Made by a program: the position numbers and the translations under genes. DNA of 64,000 bases, taken from the NCBI RefSeq assembly GCF_001420915.1, contig NZ_CP013021.1, forward strand, positions 3,089,001 to 3,153,000, in the 5' to 3' direction. The notes under the pieces are model-generated. The model made no database searches, was not told the origin of the DNA, and saw only the letters and a list, made by a program, of their open reading frames with translations. Of this stretch, positions 8,657-16,834 are shown in pieces (position 1 is the stretch's first letter; each line of letters begins with the position of its first letter). This DNA comes from Agarivorans gilvus. GTDB taxonomy: Bacteria > Pseudomonadota > Gammaproteobacteria > Enterobacterales > Celerinatantimonadaceae.

Positions 8657-9042
8657 TATTTATCCTCCCCTTGTTCTAGCTGTTGAACGTGCTTGCTGAT
8701 GATGGCCACCTGACGTTTTAGTTTGGCCACTTCTTCGCTCAGTTCTTGTTCTCGGGAAGCCAGTTGTTGTTCATCTTGTTCTAACTGTTGTTCTTTTTCC
8801 TGCAGTTGTTGAAAGCCCCAACCGCGCTCTTCGCGATAAAGCGTGGCCCAAATCCAAAGGAAGGGCCAAAGTACATGTAAGGTAAATAAGCTGACCCAGC
8901 CAGCAACATGGATGGCATCTTGGTGGGGGTGGTTGCGGTGTTTAGATATCTCATAGGGAATGTCGTGAATGGCAATGATCCCGTAAAACAGCGTTAGACC
9001 AACGAAAAATAGCATGCCGAGCGCGAAGAAATCCAAAAACAT
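8656..9042 (-). CDS. yiaW: DUF3302 inner-membrane protein (YiaW-like)
   Basis: A 128-residue protein with two membrane segments (about 2-24 and 46-66), the conserved YGIIAIHDIPYEISKHRNHP segment between them, and a C-terminal coiled coil (about 78-125). This matches the DUF3302 family, which is encoded next to a YiaV-type HlyD adaptor, as here. The pair probably forms an envelope complex, but the function is not established. A Shine-Dalgarno-like AGGGAG precedes the ATG. Confidence 0.8.
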   Translation of the reverse strand: MFLDFFALGMLFFVGLTLFYGIIAIHDIPYEISKHRNHPHQDAIHVAGWVSLFTLHVLWPFLWIWATLYREERGWGFQQLQEKEQQLEQDEQQLASREQELSEEVAKLKRQVAIISKHVQQLEQGEDK

Positions 9043-9225
9043 ACTCCCTCCTTGGGGTATTTTTGCGATTAGTAAGATGGTTTATCTGATTGATAATAGC
9101 TGATTGTATGGCTAATTCATTAATAAATAAATTAAATGATAAAGGGAATATTATGGCTTGTTAGGCTTATTGAGCTCGACCTAAGCGAGGAACCGTATCG
9201 CTTAAGTCGAGTCGTCTATTCGGCC

Positions 9226-10227
9226 TTAGAAGTTGTAGCCAAAACCAAAGGCGGCAATGCTGCCTTTGCTGTCGTAAAAGCTAATGTTGGAGTCACTTTG
9301 GCTGTAGCCTGCGATGATATTGAAAAAAGCGTTTTTCCAGGCAAAAGGTTGGTTGTAGACATACAGGGCGAATAAGGAATAGCTATCATCTTGCTGAGTT
9401 TGATTGGCGAATACCGGGTTGCTAGCAGAATATTTGGTATAGCTATATTCGGCATTGAGGTTGAGCAAGTGTTGTCCTGAACGGTATAAGCCATTAAGTC
9501 GCAGCGCGTATTGGTTGAAGTCGTTAGCACTGCCTTGAGCCTTGGCGGTGGTATACGCTAGCGCTGGAGTAAAGGTCCACGTTTTCGAGAGAGGAACGAA
9601 GCCTTCGGCGATAATCCGATGTAAGTCGGCTTCACGGCGTAGCGCTTGGGCTTGAGTTGAGTTCGCGCCAAATAGCGCGTGACCGCTGGTTTCTTTGTCT
9701 ATAGTGCGTTTAGCATAGATATACTCTAAGGTCACTGGACTATCGCCAATCGCTTCATAGCGCAGTCTGCCTCCTTGATAGTTTTCTTCGGTTTCCTGTC
9801 TGGCCACATTGGTCAGATAAGGATCGCTCCAGGTTTCATTCAACAGTGGAAGTTCGGGAAAGTAAGCCAGAGTCAGCTTGCTGCGCTGACTTAGCATGCG
9901 GCGGTAGCCTAGTTCGTATTGAAACTGAGCCCGGCCTAGGTTTTCGCGACTGTTCCCTAAAAAGAACTGGTTACGTAAGTCTGCTGTGGTGTAATTAATG
10001 GTAAGCAATGGGAAGAGTAGCGCAGAGTTAATGGTTTTACCGCTGTTATTCAAGTCGTTAGTGATTTGATTGTCGTCATCGGTAGAAAACTGATTCTGGC
10101 TATTGCTGTAGCCCAGGTTAAGGTTAATTGCCCCCGACCAGCCAGCAGGCTCAGATATTGGGCGAGCATGAGCTGTTATGCTAAGCAGTAGACTTAAACC
10201 GAGTGCGGGACTGAAGTATTTTGGCAT
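9226..10227 (-). CDS. DUF2860 outer-membrane beta-barrel protein
   Basis: A 333-residue protein with a cleavable signal peptide (about 1-22, ending HARPIS). It is followed by alternating hydrophobic/aromatic strands and a terminal aromatic residue (GFGYNF), typical of outer-membrane barrels. The start of the mature part (GWSGAINLNLGY, then FSTDDDNQ) and NQFFLGNSRENLGRAQFQ resemble DUF2860 proteins of Vibrio and Shewanella, from memory of the family. Function unknown; a structural or channel role is possible. Monocistronic, 183 bp from yiaW. Confidence 0.65.
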   Translation of the reverse strand: MPKYFSPALGLSLLLSITAHARPISEPAGWSGAINLNLGYSNSQNQFSTDDDNQITNDLNNSGKTINSALLFPLLTINYTTADLRNQFFLGNSRENLGRAQFQYELGYRRMLSQRSKLTLAYFPELPLLNETWSDPYLTNVARQETEENYQGGRLRYEAIGDSPVTLEYIYAKRTIDKETSGHALFGANSTQAQALRREADLHRIIAEGFVPLSKTWTFTPALAYTTAKAQGSANDFNQYALRLNGLYRSGQHLLNLNAEYSYTKYSASNPVFANQTQQDDSYSLFALYVYNQPFAWKNAFFNIIAGYSQSDSNISFYDSKGSIAAFGFGYNF

Positions 10228-10398
10228 CTTAACATCCTTATTAGATACGAGATTATCTAGCTATAAAAAGAATTTAATTACTAGCCATAGTAACGAAGTT
10301 TTTAGAAACTTGGATTACCATTGCTGAAAAAAAGCAAACTTTAGCCACTGAGTTTTGCTGAGATGTAAAGCGTTGTAGACATTAGCTTAGTGCGAGTC

Positions 10399-10428
10399 GC
10401 CTCACCGAGCTTACATACTCCGTGAGGC
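10399..10428. terminator. Hairpin downstream of pyrI
   Basis: GCCTCACCGAG and CTCCGTGAGGC pair with one mismatch around an 8-nt loop, just past the pyrI stop. There is no T run, so intrinsic termination is uncertain. Confidence 0.4.
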
Positions 10429-10444
10429 TGAGTGGATGTGGCGC

Positions 10445-10903
10445 TTAATCGAGCTCGGAGAATAGGCTGCGATCAAAGGATTTCTCGCAGTAATGGCATT
10501 TCAATTTAATCTCTTGCTGCTGGTGGCGCACATAGAAGTTACTGTCTATGGGTTCGTTATGGCTAATGCAATTACTGTTAGGGCAAGCAAAGACCCCTTT
10601 GATTTGTTCCGGGGTAGATACATGGAATTTACGTACTACTTCGAAATCTTCAATTACATTGATGGTGGCGTTAGGCGCGAACAAGGCCAGCTGATTGGCT
10701 TGGTTCTCGTCAAATACGGTATTTTCTACCTTGATAAGATCCTTCTGTTGGCGCTCGCCACTGGGTAAGTTAAGCCCTACGGTGATTCGCTCTTGTGCCG
10801 CAGACAGTTGGAAAAACTTTAAGATTTTAATGCCTTGGCCAGCCGGAACGTGGTCGATTACCGTACCATGAGCAATCGCTTCTACCTGTAGTTTTTTCTT
10901 CAT
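10445..10903 (-). CDS. pyrI: Aspartate carbamoyltransferase regulatory chain
   Basis: The 152-residue PyrI subunit binds CTP/ATP and gives allosteric control to the PyrB catalytic trimers. The N-terminal allosteric domain (about 1-98) contains VEAIAHGTVIDHVPAG. The C-terminal zinc domain has the four cysteines as CPNSNC and CHYC. Length equals that of E. coli PyrI. It begins 2 nt after the pyrB stop and is surely cotranscribed, so the holoenzyme is of the enterobacterial class B type. Confidence 0.95.
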   Translation of the reverse strand: MKKKLQVEAIAHGTVIDHVPAGQGIKILKFFQLSAAQERITVGLNLPSGERQQKDLIKVENTVFDENQANQLALFAPNATINVIEDFEVVRKFHVSTPEQIKGVFACPNSNCISHNEPIDSNFYVRHQQQEIKLKCHYCEKSFDRSLFSELD

Positions 10904-10905
10904 GA

Positions 10906-11835
10906 TTAGGCTCCAAATTCGTTGGTCATTACCAGTGCCAACAGGGCTTGGCGAGCATATACACCGTTTTCCGCTTGCTCAAAGTAGTAGGCGTAAGGGG
11001 TGCTATCAACATCGGTGGTGATTTCATCCACCCGTGGCAGCGGATGAAGAATTTTTAAATTGTCTTTTACTTCGCTCAGCATACTGGCGCGCAGAATGAA
11101 GCTCGATTTCATGTGCTGATATTCGGTCTCATCGAAGCGCTCTTTTTGTACACGCGTCATGTATAAAATATCTAGCTCGCCAACCACCTCTTCAATGCTG
11201 TCATGCAAGCTGTAGTTGATATTACGCTCATTCAGCTCTTCGATGATGTAGTCAGGCATCGCCAAGGCGCTTGGTGCAATGAAGTAGAACTCACAGCCAA
11301 ACAAAGATAAGGCTTGGGTGAGAGAGTGAACCGTGCGGCCGTATTTTAAATCACCCACAAAGGCGACTTTTAGGCCTTCTAGCGAGCCTTGGGTTTCGTA
11401 GATGGTAAATAAATCTAACAAGGTTTGGGTAGGGTGTTGGTTAGAACCATCGCCGCCGTTAATCACCGGCACCGAAGAGAACTCGCTAGCCAACCTAGCA
11501 GCGCCTTCTTGCGGATGGCGCATAAAAAATGCGTCGCTGTAAGAAGATATCACTTTTACAGAGTCGACTAAGGTTTCGCCTTTTTTCCCTAAAGAGGTGT
11601 TCGCTCCATCGGCAAAGCCGATCACGCTGCCGCCTAAACGTTGTACTGCGGTTTCAAAAGACAAACGGGTACGGGTAGAGGCCTCAAAAAAACAGCTGGC
11701 AACCACTTTATTTTTCAGTAATTCAGGGCGGGGTTGTTGTTTAATACTCTGGGCGGTATCGACAATTAACTCTAGCTCCTGACGAGAAAAATCAGGGATG
11801 GAGATAATGTGCTTTTGATAAAGCGGGTTGTTCAT
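10906..11835 (-). CDS. pyrB: Aspartate carbamoyltransferase catalytic chain
   Basis: Catalyses carbamoyl phosphate + L-aspartate to N-carbamoyl-aspartate, the committed step of de novo pyrimidine synthesis. The STRTR carbamoyl-phosphate motif (FFEASTRTRLSFE), MRHPQEGAARLA, DGSNQHPTQTLLDLF and LHPLPRVDEI are all present. I place the start at ATG 11835 (MNNPLYQKHI), which matches the E. coli N-terminus and has AGGA upstream; an in-frame extension to 11889 is open but unlike the family. A small hairpin (TCCGAT/ATCGGA, 11851-11867) lies just upstream of the ribosome-binding site. No E. coli-type pyrL attenuator was recognised. Confidence 0.95.
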   Translation of the reverse strand: MNNPLYQKHIISIPDFSRQELELIVDTAQSIKQQPRPELLKNKVVASCFFEASTRTRLSFETAVQRLGGSVIGFADGANTSLGKKGETLVDSVKVISSYSDAFFMRHPQEGAARLASEFSSVPVINGGDGSNQHPTQTLLDLFTIYETQGSLEGLKVAFVGDLKYGRTVHSLTQALSLFGCEFYFIAPSALAMPDYIIEELNERNINYSLHDSIEEVVGELDILYMTRVQKERFDETEYQHMKSSFILRASMLSEVKDNLKILHPLPRVDEITTDVDSTPYAYYFEQAENGVYARQALLALVMTNEFGA

Positions 11836-11940
11836 GCTCGCTGATCCTAATCCGATGTGAAATCGGAGTGGAATTATAGCAGCGAGCAAGCCTAGTGAAT
11901 ATGATCTTAATAAGGAATACTAAGATTATTTATCAGTAGA

Positions 11941-12300
11941 TTAAGCGTATTGACTATTTTTACGCTCTCGGTAATCTTGGCAGTCGATGCAGTAGCGAGA
12001 TTCCGGCCGCGCGTTAAGGCGTGCAGCGCTAATGTCTTCGCCACAAGCTTCACAAAAACCATAGTCTTTATCTTCAATACGGCGCAGTGCGTCTTTAATG
12101 CTTTTCACATGGGCAAGATCATGTTGACGACGATTAAGCTGCAGTTGTTGAGACTCTTCTTGGTTGGCCCGGTCTACGTCATCGCCTAACTCGCTCTTAT
12201 CTTTAATCAGATGATCGTCTTGTTCTAGGCGTTGTTGAATTTCACTGAGTTGTTGGCTCAATTGCTGACGTATGGTCTCGATTTGTTGGTCGCTAATCAT
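11941..12300 (-). CDS. DksA/TraR-type zinc-finger protein
   Basis: A 119-residue protein with an N-terminal helical hairpin (about 1-70) and a C4 zinc finger CEAC...CIDC (about 82-108). An acidic stretch at the hairpin tip (ELGDDVDRANQEE) recalls the DksA tip that reaches the RNA polymerase secondary channel. It is shorter than DksA (about 151 aa) and fits the short DksA/TraR relatives such as YbiI or DksA2-like proteins. A role in adjusting transcription, perhaps in stringent or stress responses, is inferred from the family. Confidence 0.8.
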   Translation of the reverse strand: MISDQQIETIRQQLSQQLSEIQQRLEQDDHLIKDKSELGDDVDRANQEESQQLQLNRRQHDLAHVKSIKDALRRIEDKDYGFCEACGEDISAARLNARPESRYCIDCQDYRERKNSQYA

Positions 12301-12605
12301 TGTTTTTTAGGTCTTCCTTCCTGTTGTGTTAAGCGCTCTCTGTTCAGCTATGGCGCGGTTTATTGCCTTAAATTCAGGCTAATCGTCAATTTTAACGAGG
12401 AGTAAAGCCTTTTCAAAGGCCTTTTTTGGATAATTGTTAGCCAGCTAGCACTTGGGTTTCAGTTAATTACCCGTTACTATCTCGCGACGTTTTTTACTGA
12501 CCAAAAGTCGTGTTTTGTCGGTCGAAAAACGTGACTTAAACTAAACTGAATATTTAACTATCACCGTGGTGAGTGAATCATCACCCGATATTGAGGATTG
12601 CATGA
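12301..12605. other. Intergenic region between dksA-like gene and potF
   Basis: Divergent promoter region of 305 bp. It contains an intrinsic-terminator-like hairpin on the plus strand at 12405-12427. It also contains an imperfect dyad around 12505-12537 (AAGTCGTGTTTT versus AAAACGTGACTT), a candidate operator for potF. No ORF of note. Confidence 0.4.
12405..12427 (+). terminator. Orphan plus-strand terminator-like hairpin
   Basis: GCCTTT-TC-AAAGGC (12407-12420) followed directly by CTTTTTT. Good terminator geometry for plus-strand transcription, but no plus-strand gene lies upstream. It could end a small RNA from within 12300-12400 or act as an attenuator in the potF leader. Confidence 0.4.
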
Positions 12606-13703
12606 GTGAATAGAATAAACATGGCGCTAGTAAGCTTATTAGCCTTAAGCACTAGCGGAGTAATAGCTCAAGAAGAGAAAGTACTTAATGTTTACAATTG
12701 GACTGAGTACATCGCAGAAGACACTATTTCTGAGTTTGAAAAAGAAACCGGAATTAAGGTGATTTACGATGTATTTGATTCCAACGAAGTATTAGAAGCC
12801 AAACTACTTTCGGGTAGTACGGGTTTTGATATTGTTTCACCCTCTCACGATTTTTATGCGCGGCAAATTACCGCTGGGGTTTACCAAAAGCTAGACCGCA
12901 GTAAGCTGACTAACTGGGATAACCTTGACCCTAAGTTATTAGCGACCTTAGAAAATTACGACCCAGGTAATCAATACGGCATTCCTTATATGTGGGGAAC
13001 CACCGGTATTGGTTATAACGTTAACAAAGTAAAAGAAATTCTGGGTGAAGACGCCGACTTAAACTCTTGGTCTTTAGTGTTTGACCCCGCTATCGTTAGC
13101 CAACTAAGCCAATGTGGCGTGGCCTTTTTGGATGCGCCTAGCGAAGTAGTGGCGGCGATGCTCAATTACATGGGTAAAAATCCCAACAGCAGCAAGCCTG
13201 GCGACTATCAAGGTGAAATTGAAGACTTGATGGAGCAATTGCGTCCCCATGTTCGCTACTTCCATAGCTCGCAGTACATTAATGACTTAGCCAGCGGTGA
13301 TATCTGTGTGGCGATTGGTTGGTCGGGTGATGTATTGATGGCGGGTGACCGTGCGGCCGAGGCCGATAATGGTGTTGAGCTAGAATACATTATTCCTAAA
13401 GAGGGCGCCGGTGTTTGGTTTGATATGTTTGCCATTCCTAAAGATGCTAAACATCCTGAGAATGCGCATGCCTTTATTAACTACATTCTTCGCCCCGAAG
13501 TGATTGCCAAGGTGACCGACTATGTTTGGTACGCTAATCCTAATACTAAAGCGACGGCGCTAATTGACCCAGAAATCGCTGCTCACGAAGGCATTTACCC
13601 TAGCGAAGAAGCGGCAGAGCATCTTTACGGCTTTATGAGCATTCCACCACGAGTAGAACGTGTACGCACCCGTTTGTGGACTAAGTTTAAAACGGGTAGA
13701 TAA
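12606..13703 (+). CDS. potF: Putrescine/spermidine ABC transporter binding protein
   Basis: Periplasmic polyamine-binding protein of the PotF/PotD family, 365 residues. The signal peptide ends about residue 21 (GVIAQEE). The family signature LNVYNWTEYI follows, then SPSHDFYARQ, the hinge GIPYMWGTTGIGYN and the ligand-site IGWSGDVLMA. The start is ambiguous. GTG 12606 is the first in-frame start; ATG 12621 is inside the signal peptide. The ATG best spaced from GAGG (12602) gives only a 4-codon reading frame ending TAG. No permease or ATPase genes are adjacent, so the other transporter parts must lie elsewhere. A strong terminator follows. Confidence 0.88.
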   Translation: MNRINMALVSLLALSTSGVIAQEEKVLNVYNWTEYIAEDTISEFEKETGIKVIYDVFDSNEVLEAKLLSGSTGFDIVSPSHDFYARQITAGVYQKLDRSKLTNWDNLDPKLLATLENYDPGNQYGIPYMWGTTGIGYNVNKVKEILGEDADLNSWSLVFDPAIVSQLSQCGVAFLDAPSEVVAAMLNYMGKNPNSSKPGDYQGEIEDLMEQLRPHVRYFHSSQYINDLASGDICVAIGWSGDVLMAGDRAAEADNGVELEYIIPKEGAGVWFDMFAIPKDAKHPENAHAFINYILRPEVIAKVTDYVWYANPNTKATALIDPEIAAHEGIYPSEEAAEHLYGFMSIPPRVERVRTRLWTKFKTGR

Positions 13704-13720
13704 GTTAACTTTCAGTGATA

Positions 13721-13752
13721 AAAATGCCGATGATTCATCGGCATTTTTTTTT
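13721..13752 (+). terminator. Intrinsic terminator of potF
   Basis: ATGCCGATGA and TCATCGGCAT form a long stem followed by nine T residues, 17 nt after the potF stop. It is A-rich on the left side, so it may also serve the converging VanZ-like gene. Confidence 0.9.
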
Positions 13753-13763
13753 CAGCCCTGGGC

Positions 13764-14165
13764 TTAAGGTATTTGACGACGACGCTGTTGATAATGTGCC
13801 CATAGGCTGGCAATAATAAATGAGCTAGTTAAGCCAAAGTAGTTAATCAGTAAGTCAGATAAATCAAAATCTCTAGTCGGTAGCGCGATTTGCGCTAGCT
13901 CATCGAGGGTGAAGATGACATAAAGTAAGTAATAAAGCCTTGGTAGACCGAGCCAACACTTGGCTCTGAAACTTGGCCAATAAGCCCATTGCAGAAGGGT
14001 GGCCACCATAAATGCGCTAAGCCAATGGATGACCCCGTCGCCACCCGCAAAATGTTCGATGTTTTGTAGCTCACTATCATAGATACTCGCTGACTTCATT
14101 ATGCTGGTGATTAAAGGCAGCAGGCATAGAACAATAACAATGGCTCTTAGATGTTTGTCTTTCAC
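13764..14165 (-). CDS. VanZ-like membrane protein
   Basis: A 133-residue protein with four predicted membrane segments. The VanZ-like pattern is present: an early HWLSAFM motif, then DELAQIALPTRDFDLSDLLINYFG, quoted here only as the conserved E..Q...R.FDL.D...N..G spacing. Start at GTG 14165 with AGGAA upstream. VanZ-like proteins often sit at the ends of polysaccharide operons; function unknown. It lies on the EPS-locus strand, beyond an IS element inserted 67 bp upstream of its start, so it may once have been the last gene of that operon or have lost its promoter. Confidence 0.6.
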   Translation of the reverse strand: MKDKHLRAIVIVLCLLPLITSIMKSASIYDSELQNIEHFAGGDGVIHWLSAFMVATLLQWAYWPSFRAKCWLGLPRLYYLLYVIFTLDELAQIALPTRDFDLSDLLINYFGLTSSFIIASLWAHYQQRRRQIP

Positions 14166-14223
14166 TCGGAAAATTCCTATTGGTTGCTGCGAGTCTTCAT
14201 CATTTTTTTACCTGCGGAGACTT

Positions 14224-14232
14224 ACCATTAAA
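14224..14232 (+). repeat. Target-site duplication, left copy
   Basis: ACCATTAAA, 9 bp, immediately left of the insertion sequence; identical to 15287-15295. Nine bp is the normal duplication length for the IS903 group. Confidence 0.95.
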
Positions 14233-15286
14233 GGCCTTGTTGATCAATTCAGTGCAACGAACGCAGTAACCTCAAGGCGTTTTCCTCTTTATTCAGCTAG
14301 CTGACGAGCAGGCATACCTAGCCTGCTCATTTTGTTCAACGCGCACACTCCGGCCATGATTTCACCGACTTGGGCGTTGTAACAACGTAGACTCAACTTG
14401 TCGCTAAGCAGTTGTTTGAAACGATACATCGCCGTCTCCGATAGTGAACGAAGATGGTAAGCATTGTCCCGTTTCCAGTTTTCCAACTCACCTTACTTCA
14501 AGGCTTTTACTGCAACGTTCCGTGGGTGACCCGCTTCCCACATACCTGCATTCTTGCGTGGAGGGATTAGTGCAACAGCCTTCTTACGTTGTACTTCTTG
14601 ATAGCTCTGCCGTGTGTCATAGGCACCATCAGCGCTTACTGCTTTCACTTTGCGCCGCAGCGGTCTCAACAAGGTGGGTAACACTTCACTATCGTGAACC
14701 CAGTCCATCGAGACCTCAGCACTCACTATCTGATGGCTCTGGGCATCTACTGCCATATGCAGTTTTCGCCAGACTCGACGCTTTTCAGCGCCGTGTTTAC
14801 GCACCTTCCACTCTCCTTCGCCAAACACCTTAAGACCTGTAGCATCGATAACGAGGTGAGCCGCTTGACCTTGGCTAGGTAGGCGATAGTTGACTTCAAC
14901 AGTCTTTGCTCGCTTGCTTATACAACTGTAATCGGGAGATTTTAAGTCGACCTTGAGCAGGCGAAACAATGAGTTGATGAAGCCTTCAAGAGCACGCAGT
15001 GGTAACTTGAATACGCCTTTAATCATCAGCGTAGTTGCGATAGCGGTGTCACTGTAAGTTTGGCTGCGCCCTCGACGACCACTGCGCTCAGTGTTATTCC
15101 ATAGTTCTATGGCTTTCTCATCCATCCAGAAGGTCAATGAGCCGCGTTGCTTCAGTGCACTGTTGTACAGCTTCCAGTTGGTGATGTTGCCTTTCGCTTT
15201 ACCCATGTTTGGTGACCCGACAGATATAGATACTGATCAGATCCGCGACTGCTGAGTTAGTTCAATCTGATTTAGGAAACAACGCC
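14233..15286 (-). mobile_element. IS903-group (IS5 family) insertion sequence
   Basis: 1054 bp, close to the 1057 bp of IS903. Ends are imperfect inverted repeats: GGCCTTGTTGATCAATTCAG read inward from 14233 and GGCGTTGTTTCCTAAATCAG read inward from 15286. These resemble the IS903 terminus GGCTTTGTTGAATAAATC. A 9-bp direct repeat flanks it. The element carries one transposase gene on the minus strand, interrupted by a stop codon. The undamaged duplication indicates a simple insertion, probably recent, between the EPS locus and the VanZ-like gene. Confidence 0.95.
14289..15206 (-). pseudogene. IS903-type transposase with in-frame stop
   Basis: DDE transposase of about 305 residues matching IS903 transposase throughout, from ITNWKLYNSALKQRG to QVGEIMAGVCALNKM. 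Catalytic Asp residues are in LVIDATGLKV and SADGAYDTR; the Glu is in RSLSETAMYRFK. A TAA at 14493-14495 interrupts the same frame before the Glu, so the product made (237 aa) would lack the third catalytic residue and be inactive unless the stop is read through. The stop differs from CAA by one base. No frameshift is present. Confidence 0.9.
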
Positions 15287-15295
15287 ACCATTAAA
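15287..15295 (+). repeat. Target-site duplication, right copy
   Basis: ACCATTAAA, identical to 14224-14232, directly abutting the right end of the insertion sequence. Confidence 0.95.
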
Positions 15296-15387
15296 TACTA
15301 AACGACTGAAAGGGCGTTTCTTGATTCTTTATCGAATTTTATATTTTTAACATTGTTTATATTTTGATTCTGGAAATTATGGTGATT

Positions 15388-16017
15388 TTATTTTTTTAGA
15401 TAGATATTGTATTCAGGATGAAGCTTAAAAAACTCTTTAGTTTTTGACTTGTTTGCTGAAACGCATATAGCTTCTGTACCTGTGTTTTTTATTATTTTTG
15501 AAGGTATTCCTGCAACAGTTGAGTTGTTAATTATATCTTTATTAACTACAGCGTTTGCTGCAATCTGAACCTCGTTTCCTACGGTTATAGCTCCAAATAA
15601 CTTTGCTCCAGGTCCTATCCAAACATTGTCACCTATTTGTGGAACTAACGTGTCTCCATTTTCAGAATTATTGGAGCCAATATTAACGCCCTGGTGAATG
15701 TCACACCACATACCAACTTTTGCTGCTCCGTTTACAATGATATTACCATAATGGTTGATTCTTAGTCCGGGACCAAAGACATTACTAGGAATATGAAATC
15801 CTAGTTTTAGTGCTAGTCTATGTTTTTTAATCTGAAATATGCGAAGCTTTATTTTATTAAGTATTGATGGTTTTATGTTTTTGTAATATTCAACATGTCT
15901 TAGCGCAATTTGAAATTTCCATATTTCATCTGTTATTCCAGGCCTTTTTTTCTTTATTCCTAGTGCGAATTTATCTGCTGCCAAGAAGTAGTTTAATTCA
16001 TTCTTGTTTTTTATCAT
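15388..16017 (-). CDS. Serine-acetyltransferase-like hexapeptide enzyme
   Basis: A 209-residue acyltransferase with an N-terminal helical part and a left-handed beta-helix (about 85-175). Hexapeptide-type repeats include NHYGNIIVNGAAKVG, IGDNVWIGPGAKLFG and VQIAANAVVNKDI. It resembles serine O-acetyltransferase (CysE) and WcaB-type acetyltransferases of polysaccharide loci. It most likely acetylates a sugar of the exopolysaccharide or its precursor; that is inferred from context. It has the lowest GC of the cluster, with many AAA and ATT codons, suggesting separate acquisition. Last gene of the cluster before the IS element. Confidence 0.75.
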   Translation of the reverse strand: MIKNKNELNYFLAADKFALGIKKKRPGITDEIWKFQIALRHVEYYKNIKPSILNKIKLRIFQIKKHRLALKLGFHIPSNVFGPGLRINHYGNIIVNGAAKVGMWCDIHQGVNIGSNNSENGDTLVPQIGDNVWIGPGAKLFGAITVGNEVQIAANAVVNKDIINNSTVAGIPSKIIKNTGTEAICVSANKSKTKEFFKLHPEYNIYLKK

Positions 16018-16084
16018 GTCGTTTTCTTTTTTAATGTGTTGATAGCTGTAATTTGGTTTTTGTTTGGTGAGTGATTTTTATAAC

Positions 16085-16834
16085 CTAGTTGGTGATGTTT
16101 ATATTTGTTATCTTTATTTCTTTTATGCTTATAGTGTTTTTTGATGTTGTGTTTCTGTTTCTGTACTGGCCTATTTTAAAATAGTGTTGATAGTGGTTTA
16201 ACATATTTCTTTCTATGATTTTAGGATGGCAATTTCCATCTATACAATACGTGACTTCTCCTGTTTCTTCTGTGCTCCACTTTATATTAAAGGCAATATC
16301 ATACCAACGGTATGTTTCTATTTCTTGCCAGTAATAGAAATTTCCATTAATGAGTAGCGCAATACCCAACAGGTCACTTTTTGACTTTAATGCTAGAGAT
16401 ACTGGTGGAGAGTTTGATGGGAAGTTAATCCATGTTTCACCAAGGTTTCTATCGGGTTGATCGTGCCATTGAGCGAATAGCCACCAATAAAAACTTAAAT
16501 TTTGATCAAAGCCTTCTTCGAAACGGATTTGAAAACGATATTCCAATTCATCTTCTTCCAAATAGGGGTTGTTAAACACCAATTCTGATCTAATACCATT
16601 ATAGATCTCAGCTGTATCTTCCTCTAAAGTCATGCTGACATAATTATCGTGAATAAACAGGCTCTCATTAGGAGCTGCTTCAATGGAAAAATACTGGCTA
16701 TGTTGTAGTGCATCTATAGTACTTAACACTTGCTGTTTTACTTGTGGGTCTTTGGCTAACGGCGGCGGTGCTGCGGCGTTAGTCTTAATACATAGGGTCA
16801 GTAAAAACAGACTAACTAGAGTATAAATTTTCAT
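16085..16834 (-). CDS. Secreted heparin-lyase-I-like polysaccharide lyase
   Basis: A 249-residue protein with a signal peptide (1-20, LCIKTNAAAPPP). The rest is beta-rich, in the style of the jelly-roll lyases of the Polysacc_lyase (heparin lyase I-like) family. Features include IRSELVF, YRFQIRFEEGFD, LFAQWHDQPD and, near the C-terminus, YWQEIETYRWYDIAFNIKW. The pair CIDGNC could form a disulfide. Such a lyase in an EPS operon could trim or release the secreted polymer, as alginate lyase does in alginate loci. Assignment rests on motif impression and context. It overlaps the upstream glycosyltransferase gene by 23 nt. Confidence 0.55.
   Translation of the reverse strand: MKIYTLVSLFLLTLCIKTNAAAPPPLAKDPQVKQQVLSTIDALQHSQYFSIEAAPNESLFIHDNYVSMTLEEDTAEIYNGIRSELVFNNPYLEEDELEYRFQIRFEEGFDQNLSFYWWLFAQWHDQPDRNLGETWINFPSNSPPVSLALKSKSDLLGIALLINGNFYYWQEIETYRWYDIAFNIKWSTEETGEVTYCIDGNCHPKIIERNMLNHYQHYFKIGQYRNRNTTSKNTISIKEIKITNINITN

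Noticed and set aside
11836..11889. N-terminal extension of PyrB
   Set aside because: Sequence is unlike PyrB proteins; ATG 11835 matches the E. coli start.
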